A stretch of 64,000 nucleotides of DNA. Origin: Euptelea pleiosperma. Lineage: Eukaryota > Streptophyta > Magnoliopsida > Ranunculales > Eupteleaceae. The stretch lies in contig CM068544.1 of NCBI GenBank assembly GCA_035048495.1, positions 12,766,138-12,830,137 of the forward strand. Direction: 5' to 3'. The translations under genes and the position numbers were made by a program. Positions within the stretch are counted from its first letter, which is position 1. Each line of letters starts with the position of its first letter. Shown here one piece after another: positions 35,513-47,228 of this stretch. The notes beneath the pieces were generated by a model, which saw nothing but the letters and a program-made list of their open reading frames with translations, had not been told where the DNA came from and ran no database searches.

Positions 35513-38422
35513 GAATGGGAGCAATGTTGTTCCTCATTTTTCACTACTGTCTTGAGGACTCGTATGCTTGTTAGCTTAGAGTTTTTTTTTGTACTAGTTA
35601 AATTACTGTTAATGCCTTGCTTTGGCTACATGCATGTATCTGCAAGTGTGCTATAATGATGCACATATAATGGCTGGATTCTGTGAGCAGTAAGGCGGAA
35701 CTGATTTTCCACCTCGAATTGTGTTTGATCACAGTGCAAGGCCCCTTTTTTGGGAGATGTCTTACAAGTTTCTGCCTTTGCTTTGATCACTTTGCATGTA
35801 CTTTTTGATCATGTTACGTGATTGTTGTTTGTTTATCTTTTTCATTTACCAGGCTTTGGCACCCATTTGAAAGGCTCAATGTTAAGGTGAATGAGGCTTT
35901 TCTACGTGTGCTACTTTATTGTTACTCACAAATAAATAGGTGATTGTTGCTGGCACTTGTAGTAGCTTGCCACTTGTTACTCAATGGTATAGTGGATCCA
36001 GCAAGGAAAAAACTATTGAGATCATTTCTCACAGATGAAAACCTTAATGTGCATCTGTCCTCATAATGAGATCTTTTGTTTTTGTTAACAACAAGGTAAT
36101 GTTGTTATATATTGCTTAGTCACATTAGGTAGAAGGGTTAGGAAGATAAAATTCTATTGAATTGAGCACAAGTTTTTTTTACCGCTCAGTCCATTCAGGC
36201 CTTCTGATTGTTCTGACTGGACAGCTTGACTCCACAATCATTCAGGCCTTTTTGGTGATTTGATTCTTTATCTGGAGGACTGATTTGGGAAAATTCTTAT
36301 CATTTCTTTTTTTTTTTCAAATTAATTTTATTAAAAGATTTCACTTTTACTTAATTAGTGCATGTTCTTGACATATATCAACTAAAGGTCCAAATAAAGA
36401 TTCAGTACTTCACAATGGCACTATGCTTGTAGCCATTGTTAATAGGAAGTATCAACTTTAGTGATGGACCGAGCTGTTGTACATGTGGCTCTAGTCTGAC
36501 TTCCCTATCCCATCCCATCTAACATTGAGTTGATGGAGGGAGTACAACAACTATATATGAATTATCTACAAGAGATAAATCAATGAGATTGTGATTTGTT
36601 GATGGATGGCAGCGTGGTTTGTTTGACAAGGGCATGAGGGTGCTAATTTCCCAATGTGTTAGTGAAATGATCTTCTTATGTGCCTCTGTTGCCTTTCCCA
36701 TGGTAGTAGATGAGGAAGACAATAGGTGACAAGTAAATGGCTTACAATTTTGTTAGTTCCAGCATCTGTGTAAGCCAGTCTTATGCTGTTGGATAAATTT
36801 CAATTTGGTTAGTCATTTTCAATTTTTTTGGGTTTTCGTTCAAATTATCTAGTACATCCCTATAAATACCATAATACCCTACAGACTACATCTTCCAACA
36901 GTGTGAACTACCAATGACCTAGTCCTAGTGTGTAACCTAAGTAGCAGACGGGAAATGTACTACAATAGGGCATATGAGACAACTAGAAAAATCCTATAAA
37001 TCTCTTCTCAGATTTAATAAAGAATTCAGCTGGCATAATGGAATGATATGAGCTGAATAGGGTAAAGATTAAGAATATGATTTTAGACTGTATAGCTAAA
37101 AATAGAGGATTAGAAAAGATTTCGTGATGCACATGAATTGTTTTACGAGCGGTGGAATATTGTAAGGGATTAAATGGGACTGATCTGGACATAAGTTGAT
37201 TCAAATTTGGAAAGATAAGAGGTTATGACTGTGGAGGCTTTAGGTACTAGTTTCAGGAGATTCAGAAGGACCGGTTAAGGTTTGGCAGGTTAGACTGAAG
37301 GGCTGTAGACAACTATGAAGGATACATGCTTAGGATTAAGTACAGATGCATAGGACAGGTTTGACTTCAATGTGGATTCAAAAGAAACCAACAAACACTG
37401 TAAAGATTGTTGTTGAATCTCTAATTGTGAGAAATTACGATTATGTTAGCACAAGGGTGATTGATTTGGCAGCTGTTGTTGAATCTCTAATTGTGTTGTG
37501 ATGTAATTTCTTCTGTATAAGACAGTAATGGAGGTTGTCTCACATGTTTAAATTTCTATTTGGTTAATGGTTTCCAGGGATCATACCCCATTAAGAGTTA
37601 CAAGATGGTTTTCTGGTCATGTGGGCTAGTGATGTGATAGATTGGACTACAATCTGAGAAACAATCAGTTGAATTAGGCACATGGACAGGGAGATTGCCC
37701 AACCATACCTTACTTGTAAAAAAATTAGTCTGAAACATCATCAGAATGATACATGGCACTCTTTCGGGTGCACTAACACTGTTAATGTTTGGCCCATCCC
37801 TTGGTGGATCTACACACCAAAAATAGCCTGATTGGTGATTTTCTAGCTATTAATTTTAATAATTTTTCATCATGGGCTTCTTGAACAGGTGTCTAGTTGA
37901 GTTCTAAGCCCTTGATGAAAACTGGCTCAAATATAATGCCTAGGAATCACCGCTTATTTTGTGTGTGTAGATCTACAAAGTGATGGGCTGAACATTAGTA
38001 AGGTCCGTTGAAGTTGGATGGTCATTATTTTTCTGTGTTGGTCTTGCTATTCTTGTGGTGGGAATCTCCATGTGCAGCCTTGATCTTGAGACGATGATGC
38101 TACAATAGTGCTAACACTCTTGGTCGTCGATGCTATAGTAAAGTCCTATATATGGACATTTTAACACTCAATGGTGGCTGTATGTGCTATGTGTCACACT
38201 CTTCGAGCCACTGATTGTATTGATGTTTGGTCCTCAAACACTTTGCTGGACCTACAGACCAAAAATCAGCTCAATTGGTGATTTTTAGTCATTGGATTTG
38301 AGTTATGGTCTCATACAAGTGAGCCCAAAAATCAGCCTGCATGAAATTTTTTTCTTCTTGTATATGTAGTAAATTTTTTATATTGATATGTAATTGTCAC
38401 ACTTCACTAAATTTTGGAAAAG

Positions 38423-38996
38423 AATACTGTGCCAATGAAGACAGTGAACCAACAATGTGCTTCTGGGCTTCAAGCAGTAGCTGATGTGGCTGCTGCGATA
38501 AAAATTGGTTTTTATGACATTGATCAATGAATTTTAATCTAGTGGAGTTATTGAAATGTGATTGTGATGTTATTTTGAGATTTCTATGGTTGATGGGTCT
38601 TGCTGCAGGTTAGAACTAAATGAGAATGTTGGGACTTACTGCAGGTCATTGATAACAAAAAGTGGAGCTGAAAATCTCTCATTGTTTTTGTTGATGAAGG
38701 GATTTTGTCATGATTCCTCCCTTCCTAAATAGCTAAGCTTAAACCTTCATTTAATGGAGGTAAACTTTCAATTATCTATAGCCTCATGGTTTGCTTGTGC
38801 ATTGTGATTCCAAGTGTGGGATATATTGTTATTAAGCCACCATTTATAGTGGCGTAAGTGGATTATATATGCCCATTTTCCTCTTCCACTATATTCAGGC
38901 AATTCAAGTCAAATAAGTGATGGAGCATCAGCTATCCTGCTCATAAGAAAGGAAGTTGCACTGCAAAGATACTTGCCAATACTAGGAATTTTCAGA
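38423..38996 (+). pseudogene. Captured fragments of peroxisomal 3-ketoacyl-CoA thiolase
   Basis: Three pieces lie in gene order on the plus strand. 38423-38530 reads TVPMKTVNQQCASGLQAVAD then VAAAIKIGFYDI, the thiolase segment around the nucleophilic cysteine. 38645-38705 contains SLIVFVDEGI with a frameshift upstream, like the middle segment of plant KAT. 38899-38996 reads GNSSQISDGASAILLIRK then EVALQRYLPILGIFR, the later conserved SDGA segment. The plant enzyme does the last step of peroxisomal fatty-acid beta-oxidation. Spacing and an AG before the third piece suggest capture from genomic DNA with introns. Stops and missing exons exclude a working enzyme. Confidence 0.85.
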
Positions 38997-40785
38997 TGCA
39001 CATTTGTTATATGATTAAGCTCTTTTGGTCTCCAATGGTGATTTTTTAACCCTGTACAGGAGTTTTTTTGTTGTCGAAGTTAAACTAGTAGTCGTAGGCG
39101 TTGGTTTTGCATTAGCAATACATGTTGTTGATGCTATAATTTATATTTGGCTTATAACATTTTGAAGCAGTGTCTATCGTTCTAGGATTTTTCTACTTGT
39201 TTCTTAATGGTCAAAATTTTGATAAGTTAACAAGTATAATAACAGAGCAGATATTGATGTTCTAAACCACAGTAGTTGGTATTCTGAAATGCTCTAATTT
39301 TTAATGAAACATATGTACTTTGATCCAGCAAGGATTCTTGAATTAGAGTTGAAAGTGACTTGTTTTGTTTTGGTTCTTCTTCTAGTAATATTTGGTGCCA
39401 TATGAAGGTACTTCCATCTAGTATAGACCTTTTAAAACATCCACGAAATTCAGTAGAGTTTGATTGTTGGTTACACTAGCTGGCCACAACTAAACCCAGT
39501 TGGTGTAAATTAGTTGGATCTTACTTTACATATTATTTTGACACACCCACAGACACACAAACCACCAGCACCATAGGACCATTCAATAATCTAACAACTA
39601 ATTGTTTAGAGCATTAAACAATCTAACGAATTAATTTTTTTCTGAATATTACACTATGAAGTATGATAGGAAAAATCGTTTATAATGGTCACAATCAGTC
39701 AAGATGGGTTTCCTTGGCCTAGTTGGTTTGTAGGTATGTATTGGAACCTTCCCAAGCCCAGGCTTGTTCGACAAGCTTTGTTGATTCCCTAGTTGGGGGG
39801 CTTAATTCATATACAAATTAGAACAAACAATTTAGATCAAATCACAAGCGACACATAGTCAAAACAATAAAGCATCACTTCCCCCATTAGTGAAGCTGTT
39901 TAACAGATTTGTAAGTGTATAGCAAAAAGAAATTAAAACATAAACTGAACTAGAAAATAATATGCTAAATCAGCATCTACATGAAAGAGAAAACTGAAAA
40001 AGTTTAGAGCCATTGTTGAATTACCTCAAACCCCATCCAAATGGCCATAGTGTATCAATCTCGACTGTTCAATCAATGGACCCATATTAGAGACCTATTT
40101 GACCAAAATTCAGCTCAATCGGATGATTTTATAACATCTATATATGTGACCTTTTTTTAGAATGCAGCTCATGTAAGTGTGTTAAGAAAGAGTGCCATCG
40201 AGGTTCATATGTAGAACAATGGTTCCAAAAATAGGTCTTTTGTGGGCTATGTGGGTTCAAACTTGAAGATTTAAGGTGCTTTAGACAGCTTGAACCTTGA
40301 TTTTGAGTTTCTTGGCCCTTACAAAATTTAATAACTGCATTCGTTGTTTATTCGGTTCAATGGACATGACCCATTAGTGTTGTTAATTGTTGTGGATCCC
40401 AATTCTCAAGTAGTTCTTTGGGGTTTGTCAACAACAATCTTGGGCATTTAAATATCGCCGTAATTTTGAATGGGTTGAACAATGCTGCATGGAGCTAAAC
40501 GATTTTGCAAATCATGTTCTGGTTGTGCTGGATTTGTGGGTTTAAATTTTATGCTATGTTTATTATGTTGTTTCTCATGGATCCTATATGCTAATTACTC
40601 ATGTTTCTTTATATTAATTGCTCCATGAATTATTTCCTCTTCACATGATAAAACATAAAAGGAAGAAAGATGTCACGCCTAGATGTAAAAGTTGGCTTAA
40701 CAGCTTGGTATTTGTAGCTTTTTAGAACATCTTACTCATTAGTTACGAGCTCCATGTCATTGGTGTGTGTGTTATGATGGAACAG

Positions 40786-41115
40786 GATCCTGACTTTTAC
40801 ATCCTCAAGGAAGATGCCTCCCCTTGCATTTTTGGTCCTAATGAGAAACAAAGGTGGTCCTATGCATGTGCAAAGCAACTGAAAAGCTGGTTTATGGTGG
40901 GTGGCATTATATATATTCTTCGAATTGGGTGAAATTTTTTAAACAAGCAGTCATATCATACTCTCCTGACATTTTGCTAATTTTGAATTGATCTAGTTGA
41001 GGGTGCGAAAATGGTCTCGTGGTCACCATCGTAAGGGCTTTCAATTGGATTGGTCCAATGATGGATTTCATTGCTGCCATTGATGGTCCAAGTGAAGGTG
41101 TTCTAAGAGTTATGG
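40786..41115 (+). pseudogene. Captured fragments of UDP-apiose/xylose synthase
   Basis: 40786-40896 follows an AG and reads DPDFYILKEDASPCIFGPNE then KQRWSYACAKQL, matching the plant UDP-D-apiose/UDP-D-xylose synthase segment with the catalytic YxxxK (YACAK). After an intron-like gap, 40997-41115 holds VTIVRAFNWIGPMMDFIAAI then DGPSEGVLRVM, the next segment of the same enzyme, with a small frame disturbance before it. The enzyme makes UDP-apiose and UDP-xylose for cell-wall pectin. Only two exons are present, so this is a gene fragment. The source intron appears to have been carried along. Confidence 0.85.
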
Positions 41116-44100
41116 AGTCATTGGGTCCTCTTTATGTATTAATGGAATATCAGATTGTAGGGAGAGTTACTTGTTGTATTTAACACTTAAATCAAACTAT
41201 AAATTTTATATTTTGTTTGTCTTCAAATATTAGAATTATCATTTTTTTTATTGTATGGAATGCGAATGGGGTGTTTTAGATTGTGAATAAATCTTCACAA
41301 GTAATTTTATTACATTAATAGAGAGATTTATGAGAGCATTATTTAGAAAACTAAAAAGTAAAATAATAGCGTTCATAAAACACCATGAGTTCATAAAAAT
41401 TAAAATAAAAATGATGGCGTTTAGTAAATGCCATGGTTTTACATGGGTAGTGTATTAAACAATAGCGTTCAAATTTGTATTAATGGAGTTCGCAAATGCC
41501 ATATATTAATGGCGTTCTCTGAATGTCATGCATTTATGGAGTTCACTGAGTACCGTTGTTTTACTTTTTAAAGCATGGCATAGCCTTTTACAGCATTTTT
41601 TATGGCATGCGATGAACGCCATAAATGTTCATTTATGGCGTTTTTTGAACACCATAAAAGATCTATTTTGTTGTAGTGCAAATAGGGTCTTCATCTCCTT
41701 CCCGCACTGGAAGCGGTCTCATTGACCCATCTGCAAGATATAATAACGTCTGGAGCCTTTCACCCTAGGGTACCGAACCCTGATTATTTGATAAAACCAA
41801 TATAAACGTATATAATATACTTCGACCCCGTTCCCTTATGCACCCCTTATATAAAATGATGTGATGACCATGGTATGACAACAAGATAGTACTAGGGTTA
41901 AATGGCATAAGCACACAGGTATTTAACATTTAAATAAGAATATAAATAAACGCATGATCATCAAGAATAATAATATGAGAATGAACTAGGGTTAAATAAC
42001 ATGAATAACATGTAAACGATCACCAAAGATCACAATCAACACTGATGAACAATATAAGTAGAAATCATAAGATAATCCAACACTCCATTGCCGAACTCTA
42101 TAAGGGATCCATGACACAAGGTCGAACCCTAAAGAGGGATCCAAGACACTTGGCCGAACCCTATGAGAGATCCAAGACACATTGGTGGGATCCCCACGCA
42201 TACAAGTATAGGTCAAACCATCTAGGGTTTAGTCAAACAACAAAGGCTAAACCCCTTAATAGTTAATAAGTCATGAGCGAACCACTAATAATTAATAGGT
42301 TTTTTTACAAAAAAAAATGTATTATTTTATAAAAATTATAACTAAATAAATATTAATTAGAAAAATATAAACTCAATAGATTTAAAAACTAGATTCAAAG
42401 AGGTTTTTAGGAAAGATAAATAGAAAAATATTCAGATTCAAAATATAGGTCGAAACCCTTAATTAAGTGAACCGGACGGAATCTAGAATTATGGGTTTTA
42501 TAGAAAATTCTTGCACATTTGAAAAATCATAACTTAATCAATACAAATAAGAAAAATACAAACTCAAATGTTATAGAAACTATATTTAAAGAGGTATTTA
42601 GGAAAAAGAAATAGAAAAATATTCAGATTCAAAATATGGGTCGAAACCCTTAATGAAGTAGGAAGGACAGAATCTGGGATTCTGTATTTTACAGAAAAGT
42701 CCAACACATTTGAAAAATCATAACTTAATTAATACAAATCAAAAAAATATAAACTCAAAGGTTCTAGATACTAGATTGATAGAGGTATCTATGAAAAATA
42801 ATTAAAAAAATATTTAGATTAAAAGTATAGATCGAAATTCCAAGTGAAATGGACCGTGTAAAATCTAGAATTCTGGGTTTTTTGGTAAAGTCCAACAACT
42901 TAGAAAAATCATAACTTAATCAATAGAAATCAAGAAAATACAAACTCAAAGGTTATAGAAGCTAGATTGATAGAGGTATCTATGAAAAATAATTAAAAAA
43001 ATATTTAGGTTAAAATATATATCAAAATTCCAAGTAAAGTGGACCATGTAAAATCCAAAATTCTGGGTTTTTTGGTAAAGTCCAACAATTTAGAAAAATC
43101 ATAACTTAATCAATACAAATCATAAAAATACAAACTCAAAGGTTATAAAAACTAAATTGATAGAGGTATCTATGAAAAATATTTAGAAAAATATTTAGGT
43201 TAAAAATAGAGATCGAAATTCTAAGTGAAGTGGACCGTGTAAAATCTGAAATTCTGGTTTTTTTGGTAAATTCCAACAACTTAGAAAAATTATAACTTAA
43301 TCAATATAAATAAGAAAAATATAAATTAAACGGTTTTGGAAAATAAATTCATAGAGGTATTTAGAAAAAATATAATTATAAAAATATTTAAATCATAAAA
43401 ATATAACAAAAATGATAAAGGACATAGTCATCCGTTATATGTACAAAATAGACCATGGCTAAACCCATCATGGTGGCCCAAAATAAAGATCAACCCAATA
43501 AGAATAAAATACATATTGTTAAAATTAATTTATAATGAGTATCAATCATTATCTAATAAAAAAAAAATCTTGAAGAAAAACAAGTATAGGATGGATCAAA
43601 CATACTTACCTCAAGGTTTCTTGAATTTTAATAAAAATCAAAAGTTTCTTCAAATTTGAAAGTCGTCGGATCGTCCTCTCCTCGGGGTATGTTGTTTCAT
43701 TCAGAGTCTCCGTCAATTCTCCCTTCTTGCTCGAGTACGATCGGTGCCCGGATGAAGGTTTAATAGAAGTTTCTCTATTCTTTAATGGAGTTTGGTTTGT
43801 GAAAGCTTCTAAAGCTTTAGGGTTTTTCATAAATAGGTTTAGGGAAGGATTAGGGTTTCTATTTTAGTGGAATTCATAACTATCAAAGGGATGACTTTTT
43901 CAACCCTCAAAAACTTATATTTTACACTACTAATGGGTTAGAAATGGGCCCAAGGCCCATATACATCAATAGGCTTATTTAAGAATATTATTAAGCCCAA
44001 AAGACCTCTAGATTGGCCATACGGGCCCACCCAACAATAATAACACAAATAATTATTAATTAATTTAATTAAACTATATTATATAATTTAAAAGTCCATA

Positions 44101-44734
44101 CAATAAGGTATTGACACATGTCACACACACAAATCATAAAAATATTCAAAACCCTAGAAAAGTGTCAAATGACATTGGAATGATCCGAAAGTGATTTGCG
44201 GGTCCCACGCTCCTATTAAATAAATAAAATATAATTAAATATTATTTTTGAAAATATAAGAATGGTAGAAAGTTTAAAAATTACAAAAATGCTATTTTTG
44301 TCAAAGAATGGTAGAAAGTTTAAAAATTACAAAAATACTATTTTTGTCAAAATCTCCCAAAATCTTCGACTAGAGTTCTCATGTCTCAGAAAGGTTCTAA
44401 TTTCACAGGTAAGTTGGTAAGGATAAAATAGGAATATTTTTAGTGTCTCGGGCCCGCAAAATAATTTTTTTATAAAAGTTCTGAAATATTAGCTGGGAAA
44501 AGAAAAAGTCCCCTGCAAGTTATGGTTCATTATTTTTAGTAGGAATTTAGCCCTAAAGAGCGAGTTTCAAAAATAGCAGATTTTCAAAGTTGTTAGAATG
44601 AAATCAAATTAAACATACATACTCAACAATGATATTAAACCATAAAAATAATAATAGAAGTCTGAAAAGTTTTAGGTTTTCATTATTAGGTGAATTTACC
44701 ATAATACCCTAGAACGAAAGTTCAGGGTATTACA

Positions 44735-45221
44735 ATCTACCCCCTTCAAAGAAAATTTCGTCTCCGAAATTCGAACCCCCTAAAAGAATTTCTCAACCTA
44801 GTCTGTAAAATCTGATTAGTCAGCGAATCATTTTAGCTAAGTCTAGTTAGATTGGTTGACAAACTTTATAGCTACACACAGTCAGATTGGCAACTTAATC
44901 AATATAGTAAACCTAGCCAAACTGACCATCTACACCAATCTAGTCCAATCCAGGCAAGTAAGTCATCTACGTCTAGTCAACTTAACTATGCTGGTCAAAC
45001 TAGTCAATATAGTCAACCTTAGTTAAACTGGTAAACTTGATCAATCTAATCGACCTAAATTAGCTGGTAAAGCTAATCAATCTATCTTCCAGTCAACTAG
45101 CCTACTAGTCAAAATAGTCCGACTGTCGAATTAAGATCATCTGAGGATATATTTCTGTCAACATACCATTCTGTCACGATCTCCTTGATAAGATATGACA
45201 GTGTTAGGTTTGCGACATAGT
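44735..45221 (-). other. 3' interior and polypurine tract of the LARD-like element
   Basis: Read on the minus strand, AATTTTCTTTGAAGGGGGTAGA runs to the LTR start and is the polypurine tract (44735-44756). The rest is rich in AGTCAACT / AGTTGACT-type short repeats and has no gene. Solo LTR 45222 follows. Confidence 0.75.
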
Positions 45222-46263
45222 TGATATTCGCTCAAAAGTGCTTATTTTAAGCAATTATCCTTTTAGCGTTATTGCATTCTCCTACGTTAAAATACTCTAT
45301 TTATCTACTTTTCTACGTAAGAGTCTCTTGTGTTGCGTAGAACACACTTTTTTGGACGAAATGGTATATTTGCATGCATTAAACACATTTTCGGAAGTCT
45401 AGACATGTAGTCATTCTGATAAAGTCTCATTATGCGCTTCTTCTGTCGCATGAAACCCCGATGGGACAATTCTCGAGACTTGCGAGCCCACATCGATCAA
45501 GAAAGCCCATTATCAAAGCTTAAAGAGCCCACATGCTATGACTAAAAGATATGGGCCAACTATGGGCTGAATAGGAGGACCAAAAAGTCGGCCCAAAGAA
45601 CGAAAAGAACAGGAGAGCCAATGACCAAGAGACGGAGCAAAGCGTTTAAAGCCACATGAGTCAGCAAGGAATGATAGTCTACTCTACTGGAGAAGCGTGA
45701 GGATGGTCACAGTGAAGACCAGGGTTCCAGACCCTCTGCCAATACTTTTCTTCAATTTTTTGATACTTTCTCTCTCATCTCTTCTTATTCTCTCTCTCTC
45801 TTCATCTCTCGATCCTCGAATCTACTGACCTAACCCCATAACTCCTACCCTTCGGCTCTATCTCATCTCCCTTAGCTTTCTGACCGTTGGATCTTCCATC
45901 GGACCATTGGATCTTCAATCGGACCGTTGGATCTCTCTAGATCCGTCGATCTACCAATCTAGGTCCCAATCAAGTCACCATCCATCCGATAGCCATCAGA
46001 CCGTCTGTCACATCATCTTGTGAGACAATGGACATCATAAATCCATGTGGGCCAGTAGTCGGGCCCATCATCATCGACCCGCTGTCCGACTAGTTAGTGG
46101 ACCCCGTGAATTTCCAAAGAATTTTAATTAAATTTCAAAAAAATGGGGGGTCCACTAATTGGGGAGATTCCCCATAGAAAAGTAGATTTTTACTTAAAAA
46201 AAATATATATATATATTTTTTTATTTTCAAAAATACCCTATTTCCATTAAAGGAAATAAGGAG

Positions 46264-46275
46264 CTTTATAAGAGG
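46264..46275 (+). promoter_or_regulatory. TATA box of solo LTR
   Basis: CTTTATAAGAGG is identical to the box at 22630 and followed by the same GGGTTCG / CGAACCC inverted repeat. Confidence 0.55.
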
Positions 46276-46395
46276 AGGGAGAAGGGTTCGTTCGAACCCT
46301 AATCCCCCTCCAATCTCTTCCAATCCTTCCCCTTTACTCTTCCCCACGTTTTCCCTTCTCCCTCGGCCCCATTCTCCTTCTTTTTCTTCTTTTCT

Positions 46396-46443
46396 TCCTC
46401 TTCTTCTTCTTCTTCTTCTTCTTCTTCTTCTTCTTCTTCTTCT
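46396..46443. repeat. (TTC)n microsatellite
   Basis: About 16 TTC units lie in the pyrimidine-rich leader of the LTR between the TATA box and the palindrome. Sister LTRs have shorter runs here. The apparent poly-arginine frame on the other strand is an artefact of it. Confidence 0.9.
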
Positions 46444-46506
46444 CATCTTTTTTCTTTATTATTTATTTCATTTTCGTTTTCTTCATCATATTATTCCTGT
46501 TTTCTA

Positions 46507-46531
46507 CCGGAGTTGCAGCCTGCAACTCCGG
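46507..46531. repeat. GGAGTTGCA palindrome in solo LTR
   Basis: Perfect 12-bp arms CCGGAGTTGCAG and CTGCAACTCCGG. A second copy with TGGAGTTGCA / TGCAACTCCA arms is at 46886-46908 in the same LTR. Confidence 0.9.
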
Positions 46532-47228
46532 CCGGCAGCGCCCCCCCCAACCAGTCCAGTACGCATCTCTCTCCTCTATCTCCTGCCGCCTCTTCTCCTT
46601 GCCGCTGCGCCCTTGATTCCTCCTTCTTTGCTACCCTTGCAAGCGTCTCCACAACTTGAATCATATAGGTATTGCACAGGCCACCATCTTCTTCCCTGAG
46701 TCAACCTCCAACGCCCCCATCCTTTACCGTCTCTTCTTCTCCTACGCCACAAACCGTCAGTCTCCATTAGACTGCTCCACATCCCTCTTCACGCTGCTGC
46801 ACCTTCACGTTGCAGTGTGCTCTCCACAGCAGCCACCGATTGCCGCCTGCAGCTTCCCACGTCCTCCTTACTCCAAAACGGTTGCTGGAGTTGCAATCTG
46901 CAACTCCAGCCATCCTTCCATTGACGGGCTCGCACCTCTCCACGTTTTCCCTGGGCGTTCTTCAAGGTGAATCCTGCTGCTGCAGCTCCTCCCTAACGCC
47001 GGTAATCTCCTCTCAAGAACACGTTCTGCAAAACACTTGCAGACCATCTTCCCCAGCATCCTTCTTCGGGCGATCATCCTCACTGTTGCGCCTCCACCCT
47101 TGCAAGAACCAACAACACCTGCAACCTCTTTGCAAACCCATGCGCTCCCAACTGAACACCTTGCAAGTCGTCTGAAACTTCACCAGCAATCGAAGTTATA
47201 GGTTGTCCTCTTCCCCCCCAAGAGCAAC

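Larger units (their letters stand above)
31469..41678. mobile_element. CACTA element carrying host gene fragments, 10.2 kb
   Basis: The ends are CACTACAACAAAAT and its complement ATTTTGTTGTAGTG. Subterminal repeats of a TTTATGGCGTT-type unit are dense at 31480-31670 and 41330-41665. Flanks CAG and CAA are each one base from CAC, the sequence at the empty site, as expected for an aged 3-bp duplication. No transposase frame is found inside. Fragments of at least two plant genes are found (38423-38996, 40786-41115) and exon-like pieces at 31829-35512. It is therefore non-autonomous and would need transposase supplied in trans. Confidence 0.9.
30858..44734 (-). repeat. 3' LTR of the LARD-like element, split by a CACTA
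   Basis: The plus strand begins TATCACGCCCCGAATCCGG (the reference has TGTCACG) and ends AGGGTATTACA. The flanks of the CACTA at 31468 and 41679 rejoin into sequence matching the complete LTR. Without the CACTA it is about 3.7 kb. The 190-bp repeats lie at about 42310-43370 and the terminal hairpin at 44700-44734. Confidence 0.9.

Noticed and set aside
46135..46446. Arginine/glutamate-rich open frame on the minus strand
   Set aside because: It is the translation of the (TTC)n microsatellite and pyrimidine-rich LTR leader; no domain and no homologue in sister LTRs.
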